A stretch of 64,000 nucleotides of DNA. Source: Pseudomonas brassicacearum subsp. neoaurantiaca. Its GTDB lineage: Bacteria; Pseudomonadota; Gammaproteobacteria; Pseudomonadales; Pseudomonadaceae. The notes beneath the pieces are model-generated. The model ran no database searches and was not told the origin of the DNA. It worked only from the letters and a program-made list of their open reading frames with translations. The DNA is taken from positions 323,400-387,399 of the forward strand of contig NZ_VDLV01000010.1 in assembly GCF_013608025.1 (NCBI RefSeq). Reading direction: 5' to 3'. This document shows, in pieces, positions 1-11,175 of this stretch. How positions within the stretch are numbered: the stretch's first letter is position 1; each line of letters starts with the position of its first letter. A program made the position numbers and the translations under genes.

Positions 1-1
1 T

Positions 2-742
2 TTCAATGACATCGATATTCGCATCCCGCGCGGCAAGGTGACCGGCATCATGGGGCCTTCCGGGTGCGGAAAGACAACGCTGCTGCGACTGATGGGCGCG
101 CAATTGCGTCCCAGTGCCGGCGAAGTCTGGGTCAATGGCCAGAACCTTCCGAAATTGTCGCGCAGCGATCTGTTCGATGCGCGCAAGGACATGGGGGTGC
201 TGTTCCAGAGCGGCGCCCTGTTTACCGACCTCGATGTGTTCGAGAACGTGGCGTTTCCCCTGCGGGTCCATACCGAGCTGCCGGAAGAGATGATCCGCGA
301 CATCGTTCTGCTCAAATTGCAGGCAGTCGGGCTGCGCGGCGCCCTGGAACTGATGCCGGACGAGCTGTCAGGCGGCATGAAGCGTCGGGTTGCCTTGGCG
401 CGGGCGATTGCCCTCGACCCGAAAATCCTCATGTACGACGAGCCCTTCGTTGGGCAGGACCCCATTGCCATGGGCGTGCTCGTGCGCCTGATTCGCCTGC
501 TGAACGATGCGCTGGGCATCACCAGCATTGTGGTTTCCCATGATTTGGCCGAAACCGCCAGTATCGCCGACTACATCTATGTCGTCGGCGATGGCCAGGT
601 GCTGGGGCAGGGTACGCCGCAGGAATTGAAGGATTCGGACAACCCGCGCATTCGCCAATTCATGAAAGGGGACCCGGACGGTCCGGTGGCGTTCCATTTT
701 CCGGCCACGGATTACCGTACCGACTTGCTGGGGAAGCGCTGA
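2..742 (+). CDS. mlaF: MlaF-type phospholipid ABC transporter ATPase (5' partial)
   Basis: ATPase of the MlaFEDB inner-membrane complex that maintains outer-membrane lipid asymmetry by moving phospholipids between the membranes. The gene is cut by the left window edge; the frame is open from base 2. Visible are the Walker A loop GPSGCGKTT, the signature LSGGM followed by KRRVALARA, the Walker B stretch ILMYDEPFVGQD and the switch histidine in VVSHD. The stop overlaps the mlaE start (TGATG at 740-744), so the two are probably translationally coupled. Membership is supported by the unbroken mlaE-D-C-B genes downstream. Only the first few dozen residues are missing. Confidence 0.95.
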   Translation, partial: FNDIDIRIPRGKVTGIMGPSGCGKTTLLRLMGAQLRPSAGEVWVNGQNLPKLSRSDLFDARKDMGVLFQSGALFTDLDVFENVAFPLRVHTELPEEMIRDIVLLKLQAVGLRGALELMPDELSGGMKRRVALARAIALDPKILMYDEPFVGQDPIAMGVLVRLIRLLNDALGITSIVVSHDLAETASIADYIYVVGDGQVLGQGTPQELKDSDNPRIRQFMKGDPDGPVAFHFPATDYRTDLLGKR

Positions 743-1539
743 TGCGCAAGAAATCGTTAATCGAAAGAGTTCGCTTGTTCGGTCGCTCCGGCATCGACGT
801 GGTGGCAGTGCTGGGGCGTTCCTCGCTGTTCCTGATGCACGCCTTGCTCGGCCGCAATTCCACCGGTGGAGGTTTCGGCCTGCTGATCAAGCAGTTGCAT
901 TCGGTCGGGGTGATGTCCCTTGTCATCATCGTCGTCTCGGGGATTTTCATCGGCATGGTATTGGCGCTTCAAGGCTTCAGTATCCTGTCCAGCTATGGAT
1001 CGGAGCAGGCGGTCGGGCAGATGGTTGCGCTGACACTGTTGCGCGAGCTTGGCCCGGTGGTGACCGCACTGCTGTTCGCCGGGCGTGCCGGATCGGCGCT
1101 GACCGCCGAAATCGGCAACATGAAATCCACCGAGCAGTTGTCCAGCCTGGAAATGATCGGTGTCGATCCACTCAAATACATCGTTGCCCCGCGGCTGTGG
1201 GCCGGCTTCATTTCCCTGCCAGTGCTGGCGATGATCTTCAGCGTCGTGGGGATCTGGGGAGGCTCGTGGGTCGCCGTCGATTGGCTGGGGGTCTATGAAG
1301 GCTCCTACTGGTCCAACATGCAGAACAGCGTCAACTTCCTCGACGATGTCCTCAACGGTGTGATCAAGAGTGCCGTCTTCGCTTTCGTGGTCACCTGGAT
1401 TGCCGTGTTTCAAGGTTATGACTGTGAGCCCACGTCAGAGGGGATCAGTCGTGCCACAACCAAGACCGTGGTCTACGCCTCGTTGGCTGTACTGGGCCTT
1501 GACTTTATTCTGACCGCCTTGATGTTTGGAGATTTCTGA
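742..1539 (+). CDS. mlaE: MlaE phospholipid transport permease
   Basis: Inner-membrane permease of the Mla lipid transporter, 265 aa, the usual family length. Hydrophobic segments are visible near residues 50-75, 95-115, 145-175, 205-225 and 240-262. The MlaE core LLRELGPVVTALLFAGRAGS and the following EIGNMKSTEQ are both present. It overlaps mlaF at its start and mlaD at its stop by a base or so, so it sits inside one operon. It should form the membrane channel paired with MlaF and the MlaD hexamer. Confidence 0.96.
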   Translation: MRKKSLIERVRLFGRSGIDVVAVLGRSSLFLMHALLGRNSTGGGFGLLIKQLHSVGVMSLVIIVVSGIFIGMVLALQGFSILSSYGSEQAVGQMVALTLLRELGPVVTALLFAGRAGSALTAEIGNMKSTEQLSSLEMIGVDPLKYIVAPRLWAGFISLPVLAMIFSVVGIWGGSWVAVDWLGVYEGSYWSNMQNSVNFLDDVLNGVIKSAVFAFVVTWIAVFQGYDCEPTSEGISRATTKTVVYASLAVLGLDFILTALMFGDF

Positions 1540-2006
1540 TGCAAAACCGCACCCTGGAAATCGGTGTCGGCCTTTTCTTGCTGGCTGGCATCCTGGCTTT
1601 GCTGCTGCTGGCCTTGCGGGTCAGTGGACTGGCGCCAACCGCGAGCACCGATACTTATAAACTTTATGCGTATTTCGACAATATCGCCGGTTTGACGGTC
1701 AGAGCCAAGGTGACCATGGCCGGTGTGACGATCGGCAAGGTCACGGCAATCGATCTGGACCGCGACAGTTTCACTGGCCGGGTGACGCTGCAGTTGGAAA
1801 AGCGCGTGGATAACCTGCCGACTGACTCCACTGCATCTATCCTCACCGCTGGGCTGTTGGGTGAGAAATACATCGGTATCAGCGTGGGCGGGGAAGACAC
1901 CCTGCTCAAGGACGGCGGGACCATCCACGATACGCAGTCGTCGCTGGTGCTCGAGGACCTGATCGGTAAATTCCTGCTCAATACCGTTAGCAAAGACGCC
2001 AAATGA
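1539..2006 (+). CDS. mlaD: MlaD MCE-domain lipid-binding subunit
   Basis: Periplasm-facing MCE-domain subunit that forms a hexameric lipid pore on MlaE. The 155-aa product has one N-terminal transmembrane helix (about residues 7-29) followed by a single MCE domain (about 40-118) containing YFDNIAGLTVRAKVTMAGV and the later GLLGEKYIGIS. The length fits Pseudomonas MlaD. It directly follows mlaE and is 11 bases ahead of mlaC. Confidence 0.95.
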   Translation: MQNRTLEIGVGLFLLAGILALLLLALRVSGLAPTASTDTYKLYAYFDNIAGLTVRAKVTMAGVTIGKVTAIDLDRDSFTGRVTLQLEKRVDNLPTDSTASILTAGLLGEKYIGISVGGEDTLLKDGGTIHDTQSSLVLEDLIGKFLLNTVSKDAK

Positions 2007-2017
2007 GGAGCTTTTGA

Positions 2018-2671
2018 ATGATCTCTATCCTGCGACGCAGCCTGCTGGTCCTGCTGGCGGCCCTGCCGCTGATGGGCAATGCCATGGCGGCGCCTTCGGC
2101 GCACGACATCATCCAGGACACCACCACTCGATTGCTGGCGGACCTTGCCGCCAATAAAGAGAAATACAAGCAGGACCCAAGCGCGTTCTATGACGCGCTG
2201 AACGGCATCGTCGGCCCCGTGGTGGACGCCGATGGCATCTCCAAGAGCATCATGACCGTCAAGTACTCGCGCAAGGCAACCCCGGCGCAGATGACCCGCT
2301 TCCAGGAGAACTTCAAGCGCAGCCTGATGCAGTTCTATGGCAACGCCTTGCTGGAATACAACAACCAGGGCATCACCGTTTCGCCGGCCAAGGATGAAAG
2401 CGGCACCCGCACCAGCGTTGACATGCAGGTCAAGGGCAACAATGGCGCCGTTTATCCTGTGTCCTACACACTCGAGAAAATCAATGGCGAGTGGAAAGTA
2501 CGCAACGTGATCATCAACGGCATCAATATCGGCAAGCTGTTCCGTGACCAGTTCGCCGACGCGATGCAGCGCAATGGCAATGACCTGGACAAGACCATCG
2601 ACGGTTGGGCCGGTGAAGTCGCCAAGGCCAAGGAAGTGACCGAAGAAGCCAAAGAGAAGCAGGAACAATGA
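2018..2671 (+). CDS. mlaC: MlaC periplasmic phospholipid shuttle
   Basis: Soluble periplasmic lipid carrier that exchanges phospholipid between the outer-membrane MlaA complex and MlaFEDB. The 217-aa protein starts with a signal peptide (charged MISILRR, hydrophobic core, cleavage likely after NAMA near residue 24). The remainder fits the MlaC/Ttg2D family, with alternating strands around VDMQVKGNNGAVYPVSYTL. A GAGG-type ribosome site lies just upstream. Its last bases overlap mlaB. The C-terminal tail is rich in Lys and Glu. Confidence 0.94.
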   Translation: MISILRRSLLVLLAALPLMGNAMAAPSAHDIIQDTTTRLLADLAANKEKYKQDPSAFYDALNGIVGPVVDADGISKSIMTVKYSRKATPAQMTRFQENFKRSLMQFYGNALLEYNNQGITVSPAKDESGTRTSVDMQVKGNNGAVYPVSYTLEKINGEWKVRNVIINGINIGKLFRDQFADAMQRNGNDLDKTIDGWAGEVAKAKEVTEEAKEKQEQ

Positions 2672-2997
2672 ACGAGTCGGTGAGCGAGTCCGGCGTTCGC
2701 CTGGGCGAGGCCGGCGAGCTGCTGCTCAGCGGCGTGCTGGACTACCGCACCGGCCCGGGCTTGCGCAAGCAGGGCCAGGCATTGATCAAGTCGGCAAAAA
2801 CAGCTGAGCTGGTGATTGATTGCTCGGCCGTGCAGAAGTCCAGCAGCGTCGGATTGTCGCTTTTGCTGTGCTTCATGCGCGATGCCCAGGCCGCCGGCAA
2901 GACGTGGAGCATCCGAGGGATGCCCGAAGACATGCGCGAGATAGCCCAGGTCAGCGAGTTGACCGAGCTGCTGGCGCACCCCATGGTCCATGCATGA
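2668..2997 (+). CDS. mlaB: MlaB STAS-domain subunit
   Basis: Cytoplasmic STAS-domain protein that binds and stabilises MlaF in the Mla complex. It is 109 aa with a single STAS fold; the loop SSSVGLSLLL carries the serine that is conserved at this position in anti-sigma-factor-antagonist-like domains. The ATGA overlap with mlaC marks it as the last gene of the operon. A REP-like inverted repeat follows immediately. Confidence 0.93.
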   Translation: MNESVSESGVRLGEAGELLLSGVLDYRTGPGLRKQGQALIKSAKTAELVIDCSAVQKSSSVGLSLLLCFMRDAQAAGKTWSIRGMPEDMREIAQVSELTELLAHPMVHA

Positions 2998-3002
2998 AAA
3001 CC

Positions 3003-3097
3003 TGTGGCGAGGGAGCTTGCTCCCGCTGGCCGCGCAGCGGCCCCTGCTTTTGTACGGGCTGCCCTGCAGCCCGGCGGGAGCAAGCTCCCTCGCCACA
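3003..3097. repeat. REP-like inverted repeat, GTGGCGAGGGAGC family
   Basis: Arms GTGGCGAGGGAGCTTGCTCC and its reverse complement flank a roughly 45-base GC-rich centre. The same pair recurs at about 11257, 21155 and 27481, with a single arm at 45327. It lies in the 3' flank of mlaB. Confidence 0.85.
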
Positions 3098-3222
3098 TTG
3101 ATTCAAACAGGCCCAAGAACGCAGCGTTACTCGTCAGAGTCCTGCTTCGCGGGGTTCGCAGGCGAGGGGCTTTTTTGTATGATGTGCGACCCGTGCGCAC
3201 AGGGCGCCGATTGAGGTTGAGC

Positions 3223-4750
<1,528 letters not shown>

Positions 4751-4752
4751 TT

Positions 4753-4874
4753 GGAAAGTGACTGCGCGGCGATCAGGCAAGGCGAAAACAGGCGAGGAAG
4801 CGGAGTTGACTGATTGTCAATGAGCATTCCGAGCCTGTTTTCAACGCAGTATGATCGTCGCGCAGGCACTTTCC
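4753..4874. repeat. 122-bp nested imperfect inverted repeat after murA
   Basis: Two 23-base arms (4753-4775 and 4852-4874) are inverted copies with 21 of 23 bases matching. Inside them a second pair, GAAAACAGGC at 4784-4793 and GCCTGTTTTC at 4833-4842, is also inverted. No T-tract follows, so this is not a simple terminator. It looks like a MITE-like or otherwise mobile intergenic repeat of fluorescent pseudomonads; I cannot confirm the family from one copy. Confidence 0.7.
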
Positions 4875-4909
4875 GTGGGCACACGGATGTGCCTGTTGAA
4901 TCGCTTCAA

Positions 4910-4933
4910 ATCGAGGGTGGTTTCACCCTCGAT
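4910..4933. repeat. Perfect hairpin upstream of hisG
   Basis: ATCGAGGGTG and CACCCTCGAT form a perfect 10-bp stem around a 4-base loop. There is no T-run after it. It lies about 60 bases before the hisG start and could affect the leader of the his transcript; no function is shown by the sequence. Confidence 0.55.
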
Positions 4934-4992
4934 GTGTGTCCGGCGCCGCTTGCGACCGGGCATGAGTACCTTGATAAGGACTGACGTTTCCC

Positions 4993-5628
4993 ATGTTGAC
5001 CATCGCACTGTCCAAGGGCCGCATCCTTGACGACACCCTGCCGCTTCTGGCTGAAGCGGGCATCGTGCCGACCGAGAATCCGGACAAGAGCCGCAAGCTG
5101 ATAATCCCCACGACCCAGGCCGACGTACGCTTGTTGATCGTGCGTGCCACCGATGTGCCGACTTATGTGGAACACGGTGCCGCCGACCTGGGCGTCGCCG
5201 GCAAGGACGTATTGATGGAATACGGCGGCCAGGGCTTGTACGAGCCGCTGGATCTGCGCATCGCCCGCTGCAAGCTGATGACCGCTGGCAAGGTTGGCGC
5301 GGCCGAACCCAAGGGACGCCTGCGGGTAGCGACCAAGTTCGTCAATGTCGCCAAGCGTTACTACGCCGAACAGGGCCGCCAAGTCGATATCATCAAGCTC
5401 TACGGCTCGATGGAGCTGGCGCCGCTGATCGGCCTGGCAGACAAGATCATCGACGTGGTCGACACCGGCAATACCCTTCGGGCCAACGGCCTGGAGCCCC
5501 AGGATTTCATCGCTGACATCACCTCCCGGCTGATCGTCAACAAGGCTTCGATGAAAATGCAGCACGCCCGTATCCAGGCTCTGATCGATACCCTGCGCAA
5601 GGCAGTGGAATCGCGACACCGCGGCTGA
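4993..5628 (+). CDS. hisG: ATP phosphoribosyltransferase HisG, short form
   Basis: Catalyses the first step of histidine synthesis, ATP plus PRPP to phosphoribosyl-ATP. At 211 aa it is the short form lacking the C-terminal regulatory domain, which in known systems requires the regulatory partner HisZ; hisZ is not in this window. Family motifs include the start [18 protein letters not shown] and the PRPP-binding region [14 protein letters not shown]. It leads hisG-hisD-hisC, with 123 bases before hisD. Confidence 0.96.
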   Translation: MLTIALSKGRILDDTLPLLAEAGIVPTENPDKSRKLIIPTTQADVRLLIVRATDVPTYVEHGAADLGVAGKDVLMEYGGQGLYEPLDLRIARCKLMTAGKVGAAEPKGRLRVATKFVNVAKRYYAEQGRQVDIIKLYGSMELAPLIGLADKIIDVVDTGNTLRANGLEPQDFIADITSRLIVNKASMKMQHARIQALIDTLRKAVESRHRG

Positions 5629-5634
5629 TTCACC

Positions 5635-5655
5635 TGCGCGACCTTGGGTCGCGCC
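5635..5655 (+). terminator. Short GC hairpin between hisG and hisD
   Basis: GCGCGACC and GGGTCGCGC pair around a TT loop just after the hisG stop. There is no T-run, so at most it is a weak or Rho-assisted stop, or an mRNA-stabilising end. Confidence 0.3.
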
Positions 5656-5751
5656 CGTCTATCCGCGTCATAGCCAATTTTCTCAGGTGCCCACGCGAAT
5701 GGACTGGTAGCTTAGGGCGCCTGAGCATTTGCCATTAATGAGGCCCTCGCT

Positions 5752-7083
5752 ATGACCGCTCCCACCTCGATTCGCCGACTCAACGCTGCCGACCCGGATT
5801 TCGCACATCATCTGGATCATCTGCTGAGCTGGGAGAGCGTGTCCGACGATTCGGTCAATCAGCGGGTGCTGGACATCATCAAGGCCGTGCGCGAGCGTGG
5901 CGATGCCGCCCTGGTGGAGTTCACCCAGAAGTTCGACGGCCTGCAAGTCGCGTCGATGGCTGACCTGATCTTGCCGCGCGAGCGTCTGGAACTGGCCTTG
6001 ACCCGAATCACCGTGCCCCAGCGTGAAGCCCTGGAAAAAGCTGCCTCCCGGGTGCGCAATTATCACGAACGGCAAAAACAGGATTCGTGGAGCTACACCG
6101 AGGCCGACGGCACTGTCCTCGGTCAGAAAGTCACGCCGCTGGATCGCGCCGGCCTCTATGTGCCAGGTGGCAAGGCGTCCTATCCGTCTTCGGTGTTGAT
6201 GAACGCGATCCCGGCCAAGGTAGCCGGTGTGACCGAGGTGGTCATGGTCGTGCCGACGCCGCGCGGTGAAATCAACGAACTGGTGCTGGCTGCCGCCTGC
6301 ATCGCCGGTGTGGACCGCGTGTTCACCATCGGCGGTGCCCAGGCCGTGGCCGCGTTGGCCTATGGCACTGAAAGCGTGCCACGGGTCGACAAAGTGGTTG
6401 GCCCGGGCAACATCTATGTCGCCACCGCCAAGCGCCACGTATTTGGCCAGGTCGGTATCGACATGATCGCCGGCCCTTCGGAGATACTCGTGGTGTGCGA
6501 CGGCCAGACCGATCCGGACTGGATCGCCATGGACCTGTTTTCCCAGGCCGAGCACGACGAGGACGCCCAGGCAATCCTGGTCAGCCCGGACGCCGAGTTC
6601 CTCGACAAGGTCGCCGCCAGCATCGACAAGTTGCTGCCGACCATGGACCGCGCTGAAATCATCAACACCTCGATCAATGGCCGTGGCGCGCTGATCAAGG
6701 TCGATGACATGGAGCAGGCCATCGAAGTCGCCAACCGCATCGCGCCGGAGCACTTGGAGCTGTCGGTCGCCGATCCCCAGGCCTGGCTGCCGAAGATTCG
6801 TCACGCCGGCGCGATCTTCATGGGCCGCCACACCTCCGAGGCGCTGGGCGACTATTGCGCCGGTCCGAACCACGTACTGCCCACTTCCGGCACCGCGCGC
6901 TTCTCGTCGCCGCTGGGGGTGTATGACTTCCAGAAACGCTCCTCGATCATTTTCTGCTCGGAGCAGGGCGCGTCCGAACTGGGCAAGACCGCCTCGGTGC
7001 TGGCCCGTGGCGAATCGCTGAGCGCCCACGCACGCAGCGCCGAATACCGCATCAAAGACGAACAAGAAGGGGAACTGAAATGA
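5752..7083 (+). CDS. hisD: Histidinol dehydrogenase HisD
   Basis: Zinc-dependent NAD enzyme that oxidises L-histidinol twice to histidine, the last steps of the pathway. The 443 aa fit the family. Visible are [41 protein letters not shown] (zinc-site residues) and the catalytic IAPEHLEL segment, then [13 protein letters not shown]. The stop overlaps the hisC start by four bases (ATGA), which implies coupling. Confidence 0.97.
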   Translation: MTAPTSIRRLNAADPDFAHHLDHLLSWESVSDDSVNQRVLDIIKAVRERGDAALVEFTQKFDGLQVASMADLILPRERLELALTRITVPQREALEKAASRVRNYHERQKQDSWSYTEADGTVLGQKVTPLDRAGLYVPGGKASYPSSVLMNAIPAKVAGVTEVVMVVPTPRGEINELVLAAACIAGVDRVFTIGGAQAVAALAYGTESVPRVDKVVGPGNIYVATAKRHVFGQVGIDMIAGPSEILVVCDGQTDPDWIAMDLFSQAEHDEDAQAILVSPDAEFLDKVAASIDKLLPTMDRAEIINTSINGRGALIKVDDMEQAIEVANRIAPEHLELSVADPQAWLPKIRHAGAIFMGRHTSEALGDYCAGPNHVLPTSGTARFSSPLGVYDFQKRSSIIFCSEQGASELGKTASVLARGESLSAHARSAEYRIKDEQEGELK

Positions 7084-8132
7084 GTAGATTCTGGAGCCCG
7101 TTCGTCAAGGACCTGGTGCCGTATGTACCGGGCGAACAGCCGAAGCTGACCCGCCTGGTCAAGCTCAACACCAACGAGAATCCCTACGGCCCATCGCCCA
7201 AGGCACTCGCGGCGATGCAGACTGAATTGAATGACAACCTGCGCCTGTATCCGGATCCCAACAGCGACCTGCTGAAAAGCGCCGTCGCCCGGTATTACGG
7301 TGTGCAAACCAACCAGGTGTTCCTGGGCAATGGTTCGGATGAAGTGTTGGCGCACATCTTCCACGGTCTGCTTCAGCACGACCGGCCGGTGTTGTTCCCG
7401 GACATCAGCTACAGTTTCTACCCGGTATATTGCGGGCTCTACGGCATTCAATTCGACGCGGTGCCGCTGGATGAGCAATTCCGAATCGAGCCGGCGGACT
7501 ATGCCAAGCCCAACGGCGGGATCATTTTCCCCAACCCGAACGCGCCAACCGGCTGCCTGCTGGCGCTGGAAGCGGTCGAGCAGATCCTCAAGGCCAGCCC
7601 GGATTCAGTGGTCGTGGTGGATGAAGCCTATATCGACTTCGGTGGTGAGACGGCTATCAGCCTGGTGGATCGTTATCCGAACCTGCTGGTCACGCAAACC
7701 CTGTCCAAGTCTCGCTCGTTGGCGGGATTGCGCGTGGGCCTGGCGGTGGGCCATCCGGATCTGATCGAAGCGCTGGAGCGGATCAAGAACAGCTTCAACT
7801 CCTACCCGCTGGATCGCCTGGCGAATGTCGGCGGCGCGGCGGCATTCGATGATCGCGAGTATTTCGACCGCACTTGCCGGTTGGTCATCGAGCACCGTGA
7901 ATGGGTGGTGGCCCACTTGCAAGCCAAGGGCTTTGAAGTGCTGCCGTCGGCGGCCAACTTCATCTTCGCCCGTCACCCCCGGCACGACGCGGCCGGGCTG
8001 GCGGCGAAGTTGCGTGAGCAGGGCGTGATCGTGCGGCACTTCAAGCAAGAGCGCATTGCCCAGTTCCTGCGGATCAGCATCGGCACGCCGGAGCAGAACC
8101 AGGCGCTGATCGAGGCGTTGGGCGAACTCTAA
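7080..8132 (+). CDS. hisC: Histidinol-phosphate aminotransferase HisC
   Basis: PLP enzyme converting imidazole acetol phosphate to histidinol phosphate with glutamate. It is 350 aa with the class I/II aminotransferase fold. The PLP lysine lies in [14 protein letters not shown], and [15 protein letters not shown] at the N terminus is typical of HisC. It starts inside the end of hisD. REP elements follow the stop. Confidence 0.96.
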   Translation: MSRFWSPFVKDLVPYVPGEQPKLTRLVKLNTNENPYGPSPKALAAMQTELNDNLRLYPDPNSDLLKSAVARYYGVQTNQVFLGNGSDEVLAHIFHGLLQHDRPVLFPDISYSFYPVYCGLYGIQFDAVPLDEQFRIEPADYAKPNGGIIFPNPNAPTGCLLALEAVEQILKASPDSVVVVDEAYIDFGGETAISLVDRYPNLLVTQTLSKSRSLAGLRVGLAVGHPDLIEALERIKNSFNSYPLDRLANVGGAAAFDDREYFDRTCRLVIEHREWVVAHLQAKGFEVLPSAANFIFARHPRHDAAGLAAKLREQGVIVRHFKQERIAQFLRISIGTPEQNQALIEALGEL

Positions 8133-8149
8133 AGCCTGCACATGGACCC

Positions 8150-8309
8150 TGTGGGAGTGAGCCTGCTCGCGAAGGCGGTGTGTCAGTTAATGCAAGGGTG
8201 ACTGACCCAACGCCATCGCGAGCAAGCTCGCTCCCACATTGATTCCAAGGTGTCCTGAAGATCAGCGACACTGAAAGTCCCTTGTGGGAGCGAGCTTGCT
8301 CGCGATGGC
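8150..8309. repeat. REP-like elements, GTGGGAGCGAGC family (three arms)
   Basis: An inverted pair at about 8150-8175 and 8215-8239 is followed by a third arm at 8283-8309. The core is GTGGGAGCGAGCTTGCTCGC. They fill the gap between the converging hisC and DUF4198 genes. Confidence 0.85.
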
Positions 8310-8338
8310 GCCAGATCAGCTCCCACAGCTTTCAGCGC

Positions 8339-9058
8339 TTACTCGTGATGCGGCTCGCCAAGGAACGTCAGCGAGGTGAACACCCCACGCGTCGCGACAT
8401 CCTTGTTGTCCTTGAGCGGGATTTCCATCTGAGCGGCGATCACGTTCAGCCCCTCATTGCGCACCAGTACCTTGGCTCGGCCTTCGGTATCGGTTTCGGT
8501 GCTCACAGTGCTCGGCGCGCTACGATAGTCCCCCACCAATTTCACGCCTGCGGCCGGTTTGCCATCGAGCAGCACCCGCACCGGCAACGACTGGCCCGGA
8601 CCGACGGTCAGTGGGTCGACTTCCGGCACGATCACAAACTTGATCGCACCCAGCTTCGGCAGCTTCGCCCCCGGCTCATAGATCGCCAGGCTGTACTTGA
8701 AGGTCTGGGTCGATTCGATCGCCCCGGGCACCTTGCTGCGGCCTTCGTTGATCCATTTTTTGTCAGCGGTCTGCGACCACATCCCATTGTCCAGCGCGAC
8801 GGCCAACACGGCCGGCGGCTTGAGAGGCAGCAGGCGGGCGTGGTCTGGCAAGCGTTCCACCGTGACTGGGATCATGTTGCCGGCCAGGTCGTAGGCCCAG
8901 GCGCCACTGACTTTCTGTGCCTTGAAGGCATTGTCCTCGGCGCCGTGACCGTAGATCACTTCGATGTTGCCGCGTCGTTGTTCTGTCCACAGGCCATGGG
9001 CCGAAGCCTGGGTGGCCAGGAGCAGGCCGAGCAGGGCGAAGGTCTTGGGGTATTTCAT
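8339..9058 (-). CDS. DUF4198 periplasmic protein
   Basis: 239-aa secreted protein with a clear signal peptide ending TQASA near residue 20, then HGLWTEQRRG, which would leave a histidine at the mature N terminus. The rest is a DUF4198 beta-sandwich with an Ig-like segment near residues 140-190 and a His/Glu end (GEPHHE). DUF4198 proteins often accompany metal-uptake systems, and this gene starts 11 bases after the TonB receptor stop, so it is very probably in the same transcript. A role in binding a metal or metal chelate in the periplasm is inference. Confidence 0.82.
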   Translation of the reverse strand: MKYPKTFALLGLLLATQASAHGLWTEQRRGNIEVIYGHGAEDNAFKAQKVSGAWAYDLAGNMIPVTVERLPDHARLLPLKPPAVLAVALDNGMWSQTADKKWINEGRSKVPGAIESTQTFKYSLAIYEPGAKLPKLGAIKFVIVPEVDPLTVGPGQSLPVRVLLDGKPAAGVKLVGDYRSAPSTVSTETDTEGRAKVLVRNEGLNVIAAQMEIPLKDNKDVATRGVFTSLTFLGEPHHE

Positions 9059-9069
9059 GCTGACTTCCT

Positions 9070-11175
9070 TTATAGATCGAGGGTGAGGCTGACGGTGAAG
9101 TTGCGTGGATCGCCGGGAGTGATCCAGTAATTGCTGTAGGAGCGTTCGTAGTATTTTTCGTCGAAGATGTTGTTCAGGTTCAGGCCCACGGTGACCGTGT
9201 CGCTGGCCTTGTAGTGGGCCAGCAGGTCCACGGTGTGGTAGGCCGGCAGTTCGAAGTCCTTGCCGGCTTCGCCCGAGCGATCGCCTACGTAAGTGAACGC
9301 CGCACCGACATCCGAGCCGCGCAGCTGACCATCCTGGAACTCGTAGACCCCCAGCAGGCTGCCGCTGCGCTTGGCGACGCCGAGGATCCGGCTGCCTGCG
9401 GGGATGAGTTCGTCGCCCTTGGTGACTTCGGCGTCGATGTAGGCGAAGGCGCCAATCACCCGAACGGCTTCAGTCAGTTGGCCGCTGAACTGCAAGTCGA
9501 TGCCCTGGCTGCGGGCCTTGCCCACGGCGCGGCTGAAGTCGCTCCCGGCAACTTGCGTCAGGACGTTTTCCTTTTCGATGTGGAACGCCGCCAGCGTGGT
9601 GCTCAGGCGGTTGTCGAACAGTTCGCTCTTGATCCCGACTTCGTAGCCAACCCCTTCCTCGGGATCGAAAGTCTTGCCATCGGCACCCAGGCCATTGTTG
9701 GGTTTGAACGAAGTGGAAACGTTGGTAAACAGCCCGACCTCCGGCGTCAGTTGATATAACAGGCCGGCCCGCTGCGTCAGGGCGTCATGGCGTTGGCGGC
9801 TGGTCACGTCATTGACGTGGTTGTCGATGCTTTGCTCGAAGTGTTCGTAGCGCACGCCGAGGAGGCCGCGCAGCTTGTCGGTGAAGATGATCTGGTCCTG
9901 GAGACTTACGGCCCTGCTTTCGACATGCTCGAAGAAATCCGTGCCGGAGCGCGTGCCGTTCGGTTTTGGCTGGCCGTAGATCGGGTCGTAGATGTCGATC
10001 GGATAAGCGCCGCCAGCGATGGTCGTCACGCGCTCGTTCTTGCGGTAGTCCTCGTATTCCGTGCCTAGCAACAATTCGTGCTGCCAGGGACCGAGGTCGA
10101 AGAGGCCGCGCAATTCCAGTTGGGTGATGCTGTCGTGCCAATTGTTGTCGCGCTCGCGGTAGCGGCGGTTCACCGTGTGGCCGTCAGTGTTCAGTGGGCG
10201 CGCTTCGGAAGCGAATCCCCAGAGTTCACCCTGCTTGTAGTGGCTGGCCAGGCGTAATTGCCAGGCGTCGTTGAGCTGATGCTCGAGGGCGGCCTGGAGC
10301 ATGTTGTTGTGGTTGTCGATGTCGCCATCGTTGGGTTCACCCAGGAACGTCGAGCGGGACACGCCGCTCCAGCGATTGTTCGGGGCGACGATGCCACGGT
10401 CGAACGTCGAGCTGTGGCGCACGATTTCGCTTTCCACCATCAAGCGCGTGTCCGGGTTCAGTTGCCAACTGATGGAGGGCGCGACGAAGACGCGCTTGCT
10501 GCCGACATGGTCGCGAAAACTGTTGTTGTCCTCCACCGCCAGGTTGACCCGCGACAATACGCTGCCTTCGACATCCAGCGGCGTATTGACGTCCAGGGCG
10601 GTTCGGTAGCGATCCCAACTCCCGGCGCTGGTTTGCAACGTGGTGAAGGCTTCCGGTTGCGGTTTCTTGGTGACAATGTTCACCGTACCGCCGGGATCGC
10701 CTCGACCATACAGGCTGGCGGCCGGGCCCTTGAGTACTTCGATGCGCTCGATGTTTGCCGCGTCCGGCGTGCTCGGATAACCGCGGTTGGCGCTGAAACC
10801 GTCCTTGTAGAATTCCGATGTCGTGAAGCCGCGCACGCTGTATTCGTAGAGGGTCAGGCCGCCGAAGTTGTTCTGCTTCGATACGCCGCCGGCGTATTCC
10901 AGGGCTCGTTCGACGCGGGTGCTGCCGAGATCCTTGAGCACGCTGGCGGGAATGACGCTGATCGATTGCGGGACGTCGCGCAAAGCTGTGTCGGTCTTGG
11001 TCGCGCTGGCGGAGCGGGTCGCCCGGTAGCCGGAGATGGGGCCGGTGGGGGATTCGTATTCGGACGTCACGTTGATAGCGTCCAGTTCCAGCGGTTGGAT
11101 TTCTTCGGCGATTGCGGGATCGCCAAGCAGGCCCAGCGTGAGACTGGCAACGGAAATCCGTTTCAGGGATGACAT
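9070..11175 (-). CDS. TonB-dependent siderophore-type receptor
   Basis: Outer-membrane gated barrel of 701 aa for energy-dependent uptake of a metal chelate. I start it at the ATG at 11175 (MSSLKRISVASLTLGLL), which gives a proper signal peptide; the TTG at 11190 would add five odd residues. The plug has DVPQSISVIPASVL, IERIEVLKGPAASLYGRG and GGTVNIVTKKP; the last strand ends in the usual aromatic-poor LTLDL. It has no N-terminal STN signalling domain, so it does not signal through an anti-sigma factor. The ligand cannot be read from sequence. It probably forms an operon with the DUF4198 gene. Confidence 0.9.
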   Translation of the reverse strand: MSSLKRISVASLTLGLLGDPAIAEEIQPLELDAINVTSEYESPTGPISGYRATRSASATKTDTALRDVPQSISVIPASVLKDLGSTRVERALEYAGGVSKQNNFGGLTLYEYSVRGFTTSEFYKDGFSANRGYPSTPDAANIERIEVLKGPAASLYGRGDPGGTVNIVTKKPQPEAFTTLQTSAGSWDRYRTALDVNTPLDVEGSVLSRVNLAVEDNNSFRDHVGSKRVFVAPSISWQLNPDTRLMVESEIVRHSSTFDRGIVAPNNRWSGVSRSTFLGEPNDGDIDNHNNMLQAALEHQLNDAWQLRLASHYKQGELWGFASEARPLNTDGHTVNRRYRERDNNWHDSITQLELRGLFDLGPWQHELLLGTEYEDYRKNERVTTIAGGAYPIDIYDPIYGQPKPNGTRSGTDFFEHVESRAVSLQDQIIFTDKLRGLLGVRYEHFEQSIDNHVNDVTSRQRHDALTQRAGLLYQLTPEVGLFTNVSTSFKPNNGLGADGKTFDPEEGVGYEVGIKSELFDNRLSTTLAAFHIEKENVLTQVAGSDFSRAVGKARSQGIDLQFSGQLTEAVRVIGAFAYIDAEVTKGDELIPAGSRILGVAKRSGSLLGVYEFQDGQLRGSDVGAAFTYVGDRSGEAGKDFELPAYHTVDLLAHYKASDTVTVGLNLNNIFDEKYYERSYSNYWITPGDPRNFTVSLTLDL

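Noticed and set aside
3004..3222. N-terminal extension of ibaG
   Set aside because: It runs through a REP element; the ATG at 3223 gives the normal family start.
10258..11172. Plus-strand open frame of 304 codons
   Set aside because: Shadow of the TonB receptor on the minus strand.
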